Of a DNA stretch of 64,000 nt, positions 34,260 to 42,923 are shown one piece after another. The notes beneath the pieces were generated by a model, which saw only the letters and a list, made by a program, of their open reading frames with translations, was not told where the DNA came from and made no database searches. Source of the DNA: Paenibacillus caui (lineage in GTDB: Bacteria; Bacillota; Bacilli; Paenibacillales; Paenibacillaceae); contig NZ_JAIOGQ010000004.1 of the NCBI RefSeq assembly GCF_019904135.1, forward strand, positions 113,491 through 177,490. Direction: 5' to 3'. Positions within the stretch are counted from its first letter, which is position 1; each line of letters opens with the position of its first letter. The position numbers and the translations under genes were made by a program.

Positions 34260-37148
34260 ATGAAGTATGCTGTACTCGATTTTGAAACTACGGGTAATCA
34301 GTCCTCCGATGAAATAATTCAGGTAGGGCTTGCCATCATAGATCATGATTTGGCTGTCTCACAGGTCTATTCTTCCTATGTCAAACCGGGAATATCCATT
34401 CCTCCCTTTATTACCAGTCTGACAGGCATTACGGATGAGGATGTGGAGAACGCGCCTGCCATTGAAGAGGTCATGATGGAAATGGTTCCCCTCTTGGATG
34501 ATGTGGTGCTGGTAGGCCACAATGTTGCTTTTGACTTCAATTTTCTTGAGCGGGCGCTCGACCGCTGCGGATACCTTCCGTTTACCGGACGGATTCTGGA
34601 TACGATGGACTTCTTGAAAATCTGCTTTCCTTCTCTCACCTCGTACCAGCTCGGACAGGTCAGCAGCGAATTTGGTTTAAGTCACGATCGGCCGCATCAG
34701 GCGGACAGCGACGCGGTTGCAACGGCGGAGATTTTTCTGAAATGTCTTGACGAACTGGCTGATCTGCCGCTGATTACGATGCAGAGGCTGGCCGATTTGT
34801 TTGCCGGGGAAGACAGCGACCTGGGCTGGTTCTTTGATGCTCTCTTGAATCAGCGGGAAAGCGAGGCGGTTCAGGATGGCGATGACGGATATGTCTACTA
34901 TCGGCAGTTCGCGATGCGTAACGAGGATTGGATGGATATTTTGCCGGCACGGCATGATATGGCTGACAATCCGCTGCAGAATGTCAGCTTTGAGCAGTTT
35001 CTGAGCGATGTCCGGGAGAACCTTAAGGTCAAGCTGCCTCATTACGAAGAGCGGGAAGCGCAGCATATCATGCTTCATGACGTAGTCAAAGCGTTCGAAG
35101 AAGACAAGCATTTGCTTGTGGAGGCGGGAACCGGTACGGGCAAATCTCTCGGGTATCTGCTGCCGGCCATTTATTCCTCCGTCAAGTCGGGCGAGAAGGT
35201 TATGGTCAGCACCCATACCATCAACCTTCAGGAACAGCTTCGCGAGCGGGACATTCCCCTGCTGACGGAGACGGTTCCGTTCCCGTTCCGGGCAGCGGTG
35301 TTCAAAGGAAGACAGCATTATCTCTGCCTGCGCAAATTCGAACACAAGCTCAGCCGTCGTGATTTTGTAAGTCCCAAGGAGGACATGATCACCGCCGCCC
35401 AGATTATTGTCTGGTTGACTCAGACGGAGAATGGGGACGATGAGGAGCTGAACCTCGGCCGCGGCGGAGACTTCTGGGAGATGGTAGCCAGCGAATCGGA
35501 TTCCTGCCTTGGCCGTGCCTGCCCTTGGTTCAGAAAGTGCTTCTACCATAAGGCCAAGCATGAGGCGGGTGTAGCGGATGTGGTCATTACGAACCACTCC
35601 AAGCTGTTTACCGATATTCAGGCCGGGCATCAGCTGCTGCCTGGCTATGAACGCCTCGTCATCGACGAAGCCCATCATTTGGAAGATGTTGCCGGCAAGC
35701 ATCTGGGCCTTCATATGAAATATTTCACGATCATTCATACGCTGACCCGGCTGTTCAAGGACAGCCGAACAGGCCAGCTGCCCAATCTCCGGATGCTGCT
35801 GGGCGCTGCAGGTACGGAACGAAGCCTCGGCTGGACCGAAACCATCGATGCTCTGTACCCTGCCCTTCTTGAGGTGAAGGAGAGCTGGGACAGACTGAGC
35901 GAGCTATTGTTCGGTCTTATGCCTGACCGCAGCGATGCGGCTCCCGGAGAGCCCGGTCAATTCGTAAGGCGGCTGTTGCCCGGCCGCAAACCTGAAGCGT
36001 GGGATATGCTGACCGCCCTTGAGAATCAGATTCACGTCTCCATCAGCGAAGTGCTTCGGAAAGGCGAACGAATGCTGGGGGAAATCAAGGAGGAGCAGGA
36101 TGATTATGGCGTCGAAGGCCTGATTACGGATATCTCCGGTTTGTTTAAGGATCTGGGGAGCGAGCGCGATTCGCTCCGCTTCTTCATGAAGCTTGACAGC
36201 GAGGAGACCGTTTACTGGCTCGAAGCCAACGGCCACTTTCGCAGCAAATCGCTCCAGTTGTACGCTGTTCCGATTGAGGTCAGCGAGCAGCTTAAAGGCT
36301 ATTTCTTCGACAAGAAGAAAAGCGTCGTCATGACGTCTGCTACGCTTACGATCGATAAGTCCTTCCAGTTTATGATCGACCAGCTTGGACTTCAGGAAGC
36401 GAATGAACAGGAGCGGCTGCTTACTTCCATTCTTCCTTCCCCGTTCAATTACAGGGAGCAGGCGCTGCTTGTCATTCCGCGCGATTTCCCAAGCGTTAAG
36501 GGAAGTGTCGGGGACGCCCATTTTGTAAATACGCTCGTAGAGTCCCTGACAGAGTCGGCGGCCGCGACAAACGGAAGAATGCTGGTGTTGTTCACCTCAT
36601 ACCGGATGCTGAAGCAGGTGTATGACCCGCTGAAAGAACGTTTGGCCGCGTTCAATATTACGGTCATCGGCCAAGGGATGGACAGCGGAAGCCGTACGAA
36701 GCTGACCCGCCGCTTTCAGAGCAAGGATGCCTCGGTGCTGCTTGGGACAAGCAGCTTTTGGGAAGGCGTGGACATTCCCGGGGACGCTTTGACCAGCTTG
36801 GCGATTGTGAGGCTGCCTTTTCAGCCGCCCAATCATCCGCTGGTTGAAGCGAAAAGCGAACGGCTGCAGCAGCAGAAGAAAAATCCGTTTACCAAGCTGT
36901 CTGTACCGCAAGCGGTGATCCGCTTTAAGCAAGGCTTCGGACGCCTGGTGCGCTCGTCCAGGGACAAAGGCATTGTCATTGTTTATGATACGCGCATCCT
37001 GGATTCCTATTACGGCAGGTATTTCCTGTACTCCCTGCCGGGTCCGAAGATGGAGCATATGCCGCTGAGCCAAATGGTTCCGCGTATTTCGGAATGGCTC
37101 GAACCGGCGGAAAACGGCGCTATGAATAGCGCAGCAAAGGGTGAATAA
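34260..37148 (+). CDS. dinG: DinG-type helicase with DEDDh exonuclease domain
   Basis: A 962-aa fusion of an N-terminal DnaQ-like 3'-5' exonuclease (YAVLDFETTGNQSS; HNVAFDFNFLE; HQADSDAVATAEI) and an XPD-like SF2 helicase (Walker A EAGTGTGKSLGYLLP, DEAH in LVIDEAHHLED). Cys356, Cys416, Cys421 and Cys427 reproduce the C-x4-C-x5-C iron-sulfur pattern of E. coli DinG, though Gram-positive DinG proteins are often described without a cluster. It follows pan genes as in B. subtilis. Its stop is 1 nt before the rex ATG. Confidence 0.94.
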   Translation: MKYAVLDFETTGNQSSDEIIQVGLAIIDHDLAVSQVYSSYVKPGISIPPFITSLTGITDEDVENAPAIEEVMMEMVPLLDDVVLVGHNVAFDFNFLERALDRCGYLPFTGRILDTMDFLKICFPSLTSYQLGQVSSEFGLSHDRPHQADSDAVATAEIFLKCLDELADLPLITMQRLADLFAGEDSDLGWFFDALLNQRESEAVQDGDDGYVYYRQFAMRNEDWMDILPARHDMADNPLQNVSFEQFLSDVRENLKVKLPHYEEREAQHIMLHDVVKAFEEDKHLLVEAGTGTGKSLGYLLPAIYSSVKSGEKVMVSTHTINLQEQLRERDIPLLTETVPFPFRAAVFKGRQHYLCLRKFEHKLSRRDFVSPKEDMITAAQIIVWLTQTENGDDEELNLGRGGDFWEMVASESDSCLGRACPWFRKCFYHKAKHEAGVADVVITNHSKLFTDIQAGHQLLPGYERLVIDEAHHLEDVAGKHLGLHMKYFTIIHTLTRLFKDSRTGQLPNLRMLLGAAGTERSLGWTETIDALYPALLEVKESWDRLSELLFGLMPDRSDAAPGEPGQFVRRLLPGRKPEAWDMLTALENQIHVSISEVLRKGERMLGEIKEEQDDYGVEGLITDISGLFKDLGSERDSLRFFMKLDSEETVYWLEANGHFRSKSLQLYAVPIEVSEQLKGYFFDKKKSVVMTSATLTIDKSFQFMIDQLGLQEANEQERLLTSILPSPFNYREQALLVIPRDFPSVKGSVGDAHFVNTLVESLTESAAATNGRMLVLFTSYRMLKQVYDPLKERLAAFNITVIGQGMDSGSRTKLTRRFQSKDASVLLGTSSFWEGVDIPGDALTSLAIVRLPFQPPNHPLVEAKSERLQQQKKNPFTKLSVPQAVIRFKQGFGRLVRSSRDKGIVIVYDTRILDSYYGRYFLYSLPGPKMEHMPLSQMVPRISEWLEPAENGAMNSAAKGE

Positions 37149-37149
37149 G

Positions 37150-37797
37150 ATGAAATCGGAGAAAATATCGGACGCCGTTGTCCGGCGCATGCCTATTTAT
37201 TTGCGGTACCTGAACGAGCTTCACAGCCGGGATGTCGCAACGGTATCTTCACAGGAACTTGGCCAGAATCTGGACCTGAACCCGGCTCAAATTCGCAAGG
37301 ATCTTGCCTATTTCGGCGACTTTGGCCGCAAAGGAATCGGATATGATGTAGCTTATCTGATTGAGAAGATAAGGCAGATTCTGAATCTGGATCAGCAGAT
37401 CAGCGTTGCGCTGGTCGGAGCCGGTAATCTCGGTCAAGCCTTGTCGAATTACAATATGTATCTGAAAGACAATATGAAAATTGTCGCATTATTTGACATC
37501 GCATCAGCCAAAATCGGGACAAAAATCAATAACCTGACCGTTCAACCGATTGAAGAGCTGCCGAAAATGGTGAAGGATCTGAACATCCGGATCGGGATCA
37601 TAACCGTTCCGGACAGGGAGGCCCAGCGTGTAGCGGATCAACTGGTGGAGGCCGGTATACAGGCCATACTGAATTTTGCACCCATTATTTTAAAGACACC
37701 GTCCGATGTCCGCGTTCATGCCGCTGATTTTACAACAGATCTGCTAAGTTTGGCCTATTATTTGGATCAAGGAAAGGAAACGTTAAATGAGTCGTAA
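37150..37797 (+). CDS. rex: Redox-sensing transcriptional repressor Rex
   Basis: Dimeric repressor that senses the NADH/NAD+ ratio. The N-terminal winged helix (VSSQELGQNLDLNPAQIRKD and FGRKGIGYDV) is followed by a Rossmann domain (VALVGAGNLGQALSNY) and the domain-swapped helix. ATG 37150 gives 215 aa; a GTG at 37141 overlaps dinG. In B. subtilis rex lies elsewhere; here it is coupled to dinG and to the next deaminase (11-nt overlap). Confidence 0.95.
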   Translation: MKSEKISDAVVRRMPIYLRYLNELHSRDVATVSSQELGQNLDLNPAQIRKDLAYFGDFGRKGIGYDVAYLIEKIRQILNLDQQISVALVGAGNLGQALSNYNMYLKDNMKIVALFDIASAKIGTKINNLTVQPIEELPKMVKDLNIRIGIITVPDREAQRVADQLVEAGIQAILNFAPIILKTPSDVRVHAADFTTDLLSLAYYLDQGKETLNES

Positions 37798-39085
37798 ATG
37801 GTTGATTAAAAACGGAACATTCGCGGTAATGAGCCTGGATAATCCGGTCATCACCGGTTACATGCTGGTGGAGGGTGACAGGATCAAATATATCGGCGAA
37901 GCTTTTCCGGAAGGGGAAGAGGAAACGGAAAGCTTTGACGGCAGTCATTTGCTGTTTCTTCCGGGGCTGATCAATACCCACGGGCATGCGGCGATGTCTT
38001 TGCTGCGGGGTTATGGAGACGATATGGTGCTTCAGGAATGGCTGCAGGAGAAAATGTGGCCGATGGAAGCCAAATTTACGTCGGATGACGTATATTGGGG
38101 CACGTCACTGTCCGTTCTTGAGATGCTGAAGGGCGGTACGACGACTTTCCTCGATATGTACGACCATATGGATCAGGTGGCGAAGGTGGCGGAGAGCAGC
38201 GGCATTCGGGCTGTACTGACCAGAGGTGTCATCGGGCTTTGCCCTCCTGAAGTACAGACGGCCAAGCTGGAGGATGCCATCACGTTTGCCAAAACGTGGC
38301 ATGGCGGCGCGAATGGACGAATTACGGCGATGATGTCCCCGCACGCGCCTTACACTTGCCCGCCGGACTATATTGAACGGATTGTTCAGGCGGCGCATGA
38401 CCTTGATCTGCCTTTGCACACGCATATGTCGGAAACCCGGGCAGAAGTCGAGCAGAATGTACGGGATTACGGCGTTCGGCCAGCAGAGCATCTGCTGAAG
38501 CTGGGGCTGTTCTCCAGACCGTCGCTGGTTGCGCATGCCGTACATCTGCTCGACGAAGAAATTGAAATTTTGGCGGAACACCAGGTCGCAGTCTCGCATA
38601 ATCCGGGGAGCAATCTCAAGCTGGCCAGCGGTGTCGCCCGCGTCGTTGATCTGCTCAAGGCAGGCGTAACGGTATCTCTCGGCACGGATGGGGCGGCCAG
38701 CAACAACAACCTGGACATGTTTGAAGAAATTCGCCTGGCCGCTCTGATTCATAAAGGCGTTTCCGGCGATCCAACCGCGATTCCTGCACTGCAGGCGCTT
38801 CAGCTTGGCACCGAATTCGGCGCGAAGTCGTTATTTCTGCCTGAAGTCGGAAGACTTTCGTCCGGCATGAAAGCCGATTTTATCGCGTTAAATACGGACC
38901 AGGCTCATTTTCTGCCGAAAACCGATTATATTTCGCATACCGTTTATTCAGCAGGGCCAAAGGATGTCGAGCATGTATGGGTCGACGGAGAACATGTGGT
39001 GAAGCATGGGGAATGTCTGACGATGGATGAGCAGCGCATCCGCTATGAATCCCAGAAGGCATTCGAAGGTCTCCTTGCCCGCTGA
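37787..39085 (+). CDS. mtaD: 5-methylthioadenosine / S-adenosylhomocysteine deaminase-like amidohydrolase
   Basis: A 432-aa metal-dependent amidohydrolase. PGLINTHGHAAMSLLRG carries the HxH ligands, LPLHTHMSETRAEVE and VAHAVHLLD further histidines, and SLGTDGAASNNNLDMFEEI the metal Asp, closest to the MTA/SAH deaminase group rather than guanine or cytosine deaminases. The substrate is inferred from family. It may link to the methionine-salvage genes 15 kb downstream. It overlaps rex by 11 nt. Confidence 0.85.
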   Translation: MSRKWLIKNGTFAVMSLDNPVITGYMLVEGDRIKYIGEAFPEGEEETESFDGSHLLFLPGLINTHGHAAMSLLRGYGDDMVLQEWLQEKMWPMEAKFTSDDVYWGTSLSVLEMLKGGTTTFLDMYDHMDQVAKVAESSGIRAVLTRGVIGLCPPEVQTAKLEDAITFAKTWHGGANGRITAMMSPHAPYTCPPDYIERIVQAAHDLDLPLHTHMSETRAEVEQNVRDYGVRPAEHLLKLGLFSRPSLVAHAVHLLDEEIEILAEHQVAVSHNPGSNLKLASGVARVVDLLKAGVTVSLGTDGAASNNNLDMFEEIRLAALIHKGVSGDPTAIPALQALQLGTEFGAKSLFLPEVGRLSSGMKADFIALNTDQAHFLPKTDYISHTVYSAGPKDVEHVWVDGEHVVKHGECLTMDEQRIRYESQKAFEGLLAR

Positions 39086-39158
39086 CCGCCGAGGCAGGGT
39101 GCTATAAACCTTGTTTCCGGCCAATGCCAAGGTTAAGGTAAGGAGAGGAAGTGAAGGC

Positions 39159-39644
39159 TTGAGAACACGAACGAAATGGATTCTGATCTCCGTTCTGGTT
39201 GCGGCGGCTGCAATCTTTGGCCTTTACCGCTATTATATCTATGTGATGCAGGATACGTGGACGCAGGAGGATGCAGCCATTCTTCGCGCCAAGAAGGAAG
39301 CCGGGCTGGTTAAGACGATCGGGGTCAGCAAGTCCGTTTGGGACGAAGTGAGCTGGGTCGTCGAAGGGAAGGACGCGTCCGGGCAGCACATCATGGTCTG
39401 GCTGCAGGATGGCAAAGCGCCGCATACAGAACAAGTAGATCAGGGGATAACCAAAACGGCCATGGAGGCCAAAATCAAAGCGGAGATGCCAAACATCCAC
39501 ATTGTTCGCCTGCTTCCGGGCGTCTATGAGAATCAATACGTTTGGCAGCTGTTTTACAAGAACGGGGATCACTATTATTACAGGTTCTACCGTTTTAACG
39601 ATGGCAGTGCTCTAACAGAGGAGTTTACACTGCCGAACCGATGA
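39159..39644 (+). CDS. ypmB: YpmB-like membrane-anchored protein (DUF5590)
   Basis: A 161-aa protein with an N-terminal membrane helix (WILISVLVAAAAIFGLYRYYI) and an extracytoplasmic alpha/beta part. Start TTG 39159 behind AAGGAGAGG; the upstream extension has no ribosome-binding site. Length and neighbourhood match B. subtilis ypmB, which also lies between dinG and asnS. Function unknown. Confidence 0.78.
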   Translation: MRTRTKWILISVLVAAAAIFGLYRYYIYVMQDTWTQEDAAILRAKKEAGLVKTIGVSKSVWDEVSWVVEGKDASGQHIMVWLQDGKAPHTEQVDQGITKTAMEAKIKAEMPNIHIVRLLPGVYENQYVWQLFYKNGDHYYYRFYRFNDGSALTEEFTLPNR

Positions 39645-39657
39645 ATAATTTCAATTA

Positions 39658-39691
39658 AACTTCCGGATCAATACGTCCGGGAGTTTTTTTC
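39658..39691 (+). terminator. Terminator after ypmB
   Basis: AACTTCCGGA / TCCGGGAGTT with one G-U pair, then a run of T ending in CTTA. Confidence 0.88.
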
Positions 39692-39773
39692 TTAAGGAAA
39701 ATAATGCTTCTACTCTCTAATTTTGCGAAAAAAACCTGAAAATTTAAAATAAGTTCATATTTAATAAATAAAA

Positions 39774-39845
39774 TGATATATATTCTGTGATATACTATTA
39801 TCTGTGCTTGCGATATACAAGATTCGTATTGTCGTAGTGATATAG
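39774..39845 (+). repeat. Four GATATA-containing direct repeats before the membrane protein/protease pair
   Basis: TGATATA at 39774 and 39788, CGATATA at 39811 and TGATATA at 39838, in a strongly AT-rich 190-nt gap. Copies at 39787, 39810 and 39837 extend to G(T/C)GATATA(C/G). They may be regulator binding sites or overlapping -10 elements. The spacing (14, 23, 27) is irregular. Confidence 0.4.
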
Positions 39846-39880
39846 CGAAAGCTAATTATATAGATAGAAGGGGGACAACT

Positions 39881-40417
39881 TTGTTGAAACTTCGTATTTT
39901 TCCAATTGTTGCTGCAGCAGTTGTTTCGGCCCTCTTGTTGTTCGGAGGCTGGTATGTGTACCAGCAAATGGCGCTGAAGGATCCGCTGCACAAAATAGTG
40001 ATGCAATATGATGGGGTGAAAAGCGCTCATTTCGACATTAACCAGAATACAGTCAGTTTGAAACTGGATCTGAAACCTGGAACGGACCTTCGTGGCCTTA
40101 TTCAGCACCTTAAGGACGACGGTCAGTCGTTGATCGGCGGCAAGAAGCTCCGGATTGATGTGGAGGATCACTCGAACGAGGTACTCGATAAATGGTGGTC
40201 CGAAGCGTTGTTCCCGATCGCCGAGGCGATGGAGAACAAGAAATATACCGAAATTACGAACACGCTTGACAAGCTGGGGCGAAACACGCCTGGCCTTCAG
40301 GCTACCGCTGAATTGGATGACACGAACGTATACATCTCGCTGACGGATGGAACGGCAAGCAAATTTATCATTCTGCCGCGGGCCGGACAAAAGATGGGGG
40401 TGTGGAATAATGCCTAA
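39881..40417 (+). CDS. Membrane-anchored protein of unknown function, partner of FtsH-like protease
   Basis: No family recognised. The 178-aa protein has one N-terminal membrane helix (IFPIVAAAVVSALLLFGGWYV) and an outside domain of about 150 residues, mixed alpha/beta, with SAHFDINQNTVSLKLDLKPG. Start is TTG 39881 (or 39884) behind AAGGGGGAC. Its last 8 nt overlap the protease start, so the two are co-translated. It may be a substrate adaptor or regulator of that protease; that is inferred only from the overlap and shared membrane location. Confidence 0.75.
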   Translation: MLKLRIFPIVAAAVVSALLLFGGWYVYQQMALKDPLHKIVMQYDGVKSAHFDINQNTVSLKLDLKPGTDLRGLIQHLKDDGQSLIGGKKLRIDVEDHSNEVLDKWWSEALFPIAEAMENKKYTEITNTLDKLGRNTPGLQATAELDDTNVYISLTDGTASKFIILPRAGQKMGVWNNA

Positions 40418-41912
40418 ATGGACAAAGGAAATAGCGATCGGTTTTATTCCGGTGCTGCTTATTTTTCTTGCTTTCATCGGCGTGAATATTGTCCCGTTTG
40501 TTGTGCTCGCAATGCTTCTGGGGGCTTTGTATGCCTTAATGGTTATGCGGGGCGGCCTTACCGTAGGCGCAGCGCAGGAACGGCGCCGAAAGAAAGCAGG
40601 CCCGGCCAAGCTGACCTTCGACGAGATCGGCGGCCAGGACAGCGCCAAGCAGGAGCTTCGCGAAGCGCTTGATTTTATGGTCCGTTACGACGAAATCCAA
40701 AAATTCGGCATCCGGCCGATCAAGGGGATTTTGCTAACCGGTCCTCCGGGAACAGGAAAAACGCTGATGGCCAAAGCGGCGGCCCATTACACCAATTCGG
40801 TGTTCGTGGCCTCTTCTGGCAGTGAGTTTGTTGAAATGTACGTTGGTGTCGGCGCAAGCCGTATCCGTGATTTGTTCAAGGAAGCGCGTAATCGCGCCGC
40901 CAAGGAGAACAAGCAAAACGCTATTATTTTTATCGATGAGATTGATGTGATCGGCGGTAAAAGAGAAGGCGGCCAGCAGCGCGAATATGATCAGACGCTG
41001 AACCAGCTGCTTACGGAAATGGACGGTATTTACACTTCCGATTCGCCGAGAATTCTGCTCATTGCAGCGACGAACCGCAAGGAGATGCTGGACAGCGCGC
41101 TGCTGCGTCCGGGGCGTTTCGATCGTCACATTCAGGTGGACCTCCCGGACAAGAAGGGCCGGATGATGATCCTGAATATTCACGCCAAGAATAAACCGAT
41201 CCACGAAACTACAAATCTTGAAAAAGTAGCTGAGGAATCTTTCGGCTTCTCCGGCGCGCAGTTGGAAAGCGTGATGAACGAAGCTGCGATTTACGCCATG
41301 CGGGAAAATGAGCCGCAAATTTTGCAGCAGCATCTTTCCATGGCCGTCGACAAAGTCATGCTCGGCGAAAAGACGGATCGGGAATCGACGCTGGAAGAGA
41401 AAAGGCGCGTGGCGATCCATGAGCTGGGACATGCCATTCTTGCGGAGATCGTGTCTCCGGGCAGCGTGAATCAGGTCGTGCTCAGCCCTAGAGGACAAGC
41501 GCTCGGATATGTCCGGCATAACCCGCAGGAAGAAAAATATCTGTACACCAAAAGCTATCTGGAAGGGCAGATCATGGTCGCACTGGCAGGTGCCGCAGCG
41601 GAGGAAATTTATTACGGGGGACGCAGTACAGGTTCCCGAAACGATTTTGAACAGGCTCTGAACCTGGTGCAGACGATGATGACCTCGGGTCTTACATCGC
41701 TTGGAATTATGAATATGGATATGGTTACTACCGAAGTGCTCATGAAAGAGAACCAGACGATTCTGGACGAACTCGCCGCTAGAACGAAAGAGCTGCTTGA
41801 ACAGCACGCGGCCGTTTTCGACAAATCGCTCGACATCCTCTTTAAAGAGGAACGCATGTCCGGCGATGAATTCCGGTGTCAATTTCGTGAAAGTGCTCCA
41901 TTACCGGCATGA
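40410..41912 (+). CDS. FtsH-like membrane-anchored AAA+ zinc metalloprotease
   Basis: A 500-aa protein. Two adjacent N-terminal helices (about residues 8-26 and 28-46) leave almost no outside loop, unlike canonical FtsH with its periplasmic domain. AAA+ core: Walker A GPPGTGKT (111-118), Walker B IIFIDEID, second-region ATNRKEMLDSALLRPGRFDR. Peptidase: HELGH (337-341) with a later Asp ligand in SRNDFEQA. All catalytic parts are intact. It is shorter than housekeeping FtsH, which probably lies elsewhere. Coupled to the preceding membrane protein. Confidence 0.88.
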   Translation: MPKWTKEIAIGFIPVLLIFLAFIGVNIVPFVVLAMLLGALYALMVMRGGLTVGAAQERRRKKAGPAKLTFDEIGGQDSAKQELREALDFMVRYDEIQKFGIRPIKGILLTGPPGTGKTLMAKAAAHYTNSVFVASSGSEFVEMYVGVGASRIRDLFKEARNRAAKENKQNAIIFIDEIDVIGGKREGGQQREYDQTLNQLLTEMDGIYTSDSPRILLIAATNRKEMLDSALLRPGRFDRHIQVDLPDKKGRMMILNIHAKNKPIHETTNLEKVAEESFGFSGAQLESVMNEAAIYAMRENEPQILQQHLSMAVDKVMLGEKTDRESTLEEKRRVAIHELGHAILAEIVSPGSVNQVVLSPRGQALGYVRHNPQEEKYLYTKSYLEGQIMVALAGAAAEEIYYGGRSTGSRNDFEQALNLVQTMMTSGLTSLGIMNMDMVTTEVLMKENQTILDELAARTKELLEQHAAVFDKSLDILFKEERMSGDEFRCQFRESAPLPA

Positions 41913-41937
41913 TTTTTCGTGCCGGTTATTTTTTTTT
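41902..41937 (+). terminator. Terminator overlapping the FtsH-like stop codon
   Basis: ACCGGCA / TGCCGGT stem with a TGATTTTTCG loop, then TATTTTTTTTT. The stem begins inside the last codons. Confidence 0.88.
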
Positions 41938-41986
41938 ACTTTTTTGCCGTGCTAAGATATTATTATATGTTGGGTATAGAAAGAAG

Positions 41987-42024
41987 TATTCTTCGACATC
42001 AGGGGTATAATATGTTGAAGAATA
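41987..42024 (+). promoter_or_regulatory. Inverted repeat flanking a -10 box before the hbd-like gene
   Basis: TATTCTTCGACA and TGTTGAAGAATA pair at 11 of 12 positions, with TATAAT (42006-42011) in the 14-nt gap between them. A repressor bound here would cover the promoter. It does not match the Rex consensus TTGTGAAnnnnTTCACAA. Confidence 0.5.
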
Positions 42025-42050
42025 GACGAAAGGATGGAGTCTAGAGAACT

Positions 42051-42923
42051 ATGAATTTCAAGAAAATAGGTGTCATCGGTGGCGGTACGATGGGCCAAGG
42101 CATTTGCGAAATGCTTGCAGGCAAAGGTCTTGATGTCCTTCTGGTTGAGGAGAACCAAGAAAAACTGGATCATGCCTACGACATGATTGAAACAAGTCTG
42201 GATAAGCAGCTGGAGAAATGGGCGATCACGAAGGCCGAGAAGAAACTGATTTTGTCGAAAATTCAAAAAGTGACCCATTTGGCCGATCTGGGTACGGCGG
42301 ATATGGTCATTGAAACGATTTCGGAAGATCTGGAAGAGAAGAAGAAAGTATTCCAGCAGCTGGATCAAGTTTGTCCAAGCAATATTATTCTGGCCAGCAA
42401 CACATCTACGCTGAGCTTGACCGAGATCGCGGGATCCACCAAGTATCCTGAACGCGTTATTGGCATGCACTTTATTTATCCGGTATCCAAAATCAACCTG
42501 GTGGAAATTATTCGCGGTCTGAAAACCTCGAATACTACCTTTGATGAAACCAAAACCTTCGTTGAGGAAATCGTGGATAAGCGGGGGATTATGGTTAATG
42601 AGTCGCCAGGATTTGTGACATCCCGCATTATTTGCCTCATGATCAATGAAGCCCTTCACGTGCTTGGCGAAGGCGTTGCTTCGGCAGAAGATATTGATGA
42701 CGCGATGCGCATCGGCTATCAGTTCCAGTACGGCCCGCTTGAAATGGCTGACCGCTTTGGGCTGGATTCGGTTCTTGCTGCGCTGGAGCGCATGTTCCGG
42801 GATTTCGGGGAACTTAAATACCGGCCTTCATTCGTATTGAAGAAAATGGTCCGTGCAGGCAATTTGGGCGTAAAGACGGGCGAAGGATTTTTCAAATACG
42901 ACAAGGATGGTGACCGGATATGA
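42051..42923 (+). CDS. 3-hydroxybutyryl-CoA dehydrogenase family protein
   Basis: A 290-aa NAD-dependent 3-hydroxyacyl-CoA dehydrogenase. IGVIGGGTMGQGICEMLAG is the Rossmann motif; IILASNTSTLSLTEIA and the catalytic-His strand VIGMHFIYPVSKI follow; VNESPGFVTSRI opens the C-terminal domain. No other beta-oxidation or butyrate gene is near, so the pathway is unclear. The stop overlaps ackA (ATGA). Confidence 0.9.
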   Translation: MNFKKIGVIGGGTMGQGICEMLAGKGLDVLLVEENQEKLDHAYDMIETSLDKQLEKWAITKAEKKLILSKIQKVTHLADLGTADMVIETISEDLEEKKKVFQQLDQVCPSNIILASNTSTLSLTEIAGSTKYPERVIGMHFIYPVSKINLVEIIRGLKTSNTTFDETKTFVEEIVDKRGIMVNESPGFVTSRIICLMINEALHVLGEGVASAEDIDDAMRIGYQFQYGPLEMADRFGLDSVLAALERMFRDFGELKYRPSFVLKKMVRAGNLGVKTGEGFFKYDKDGDRI

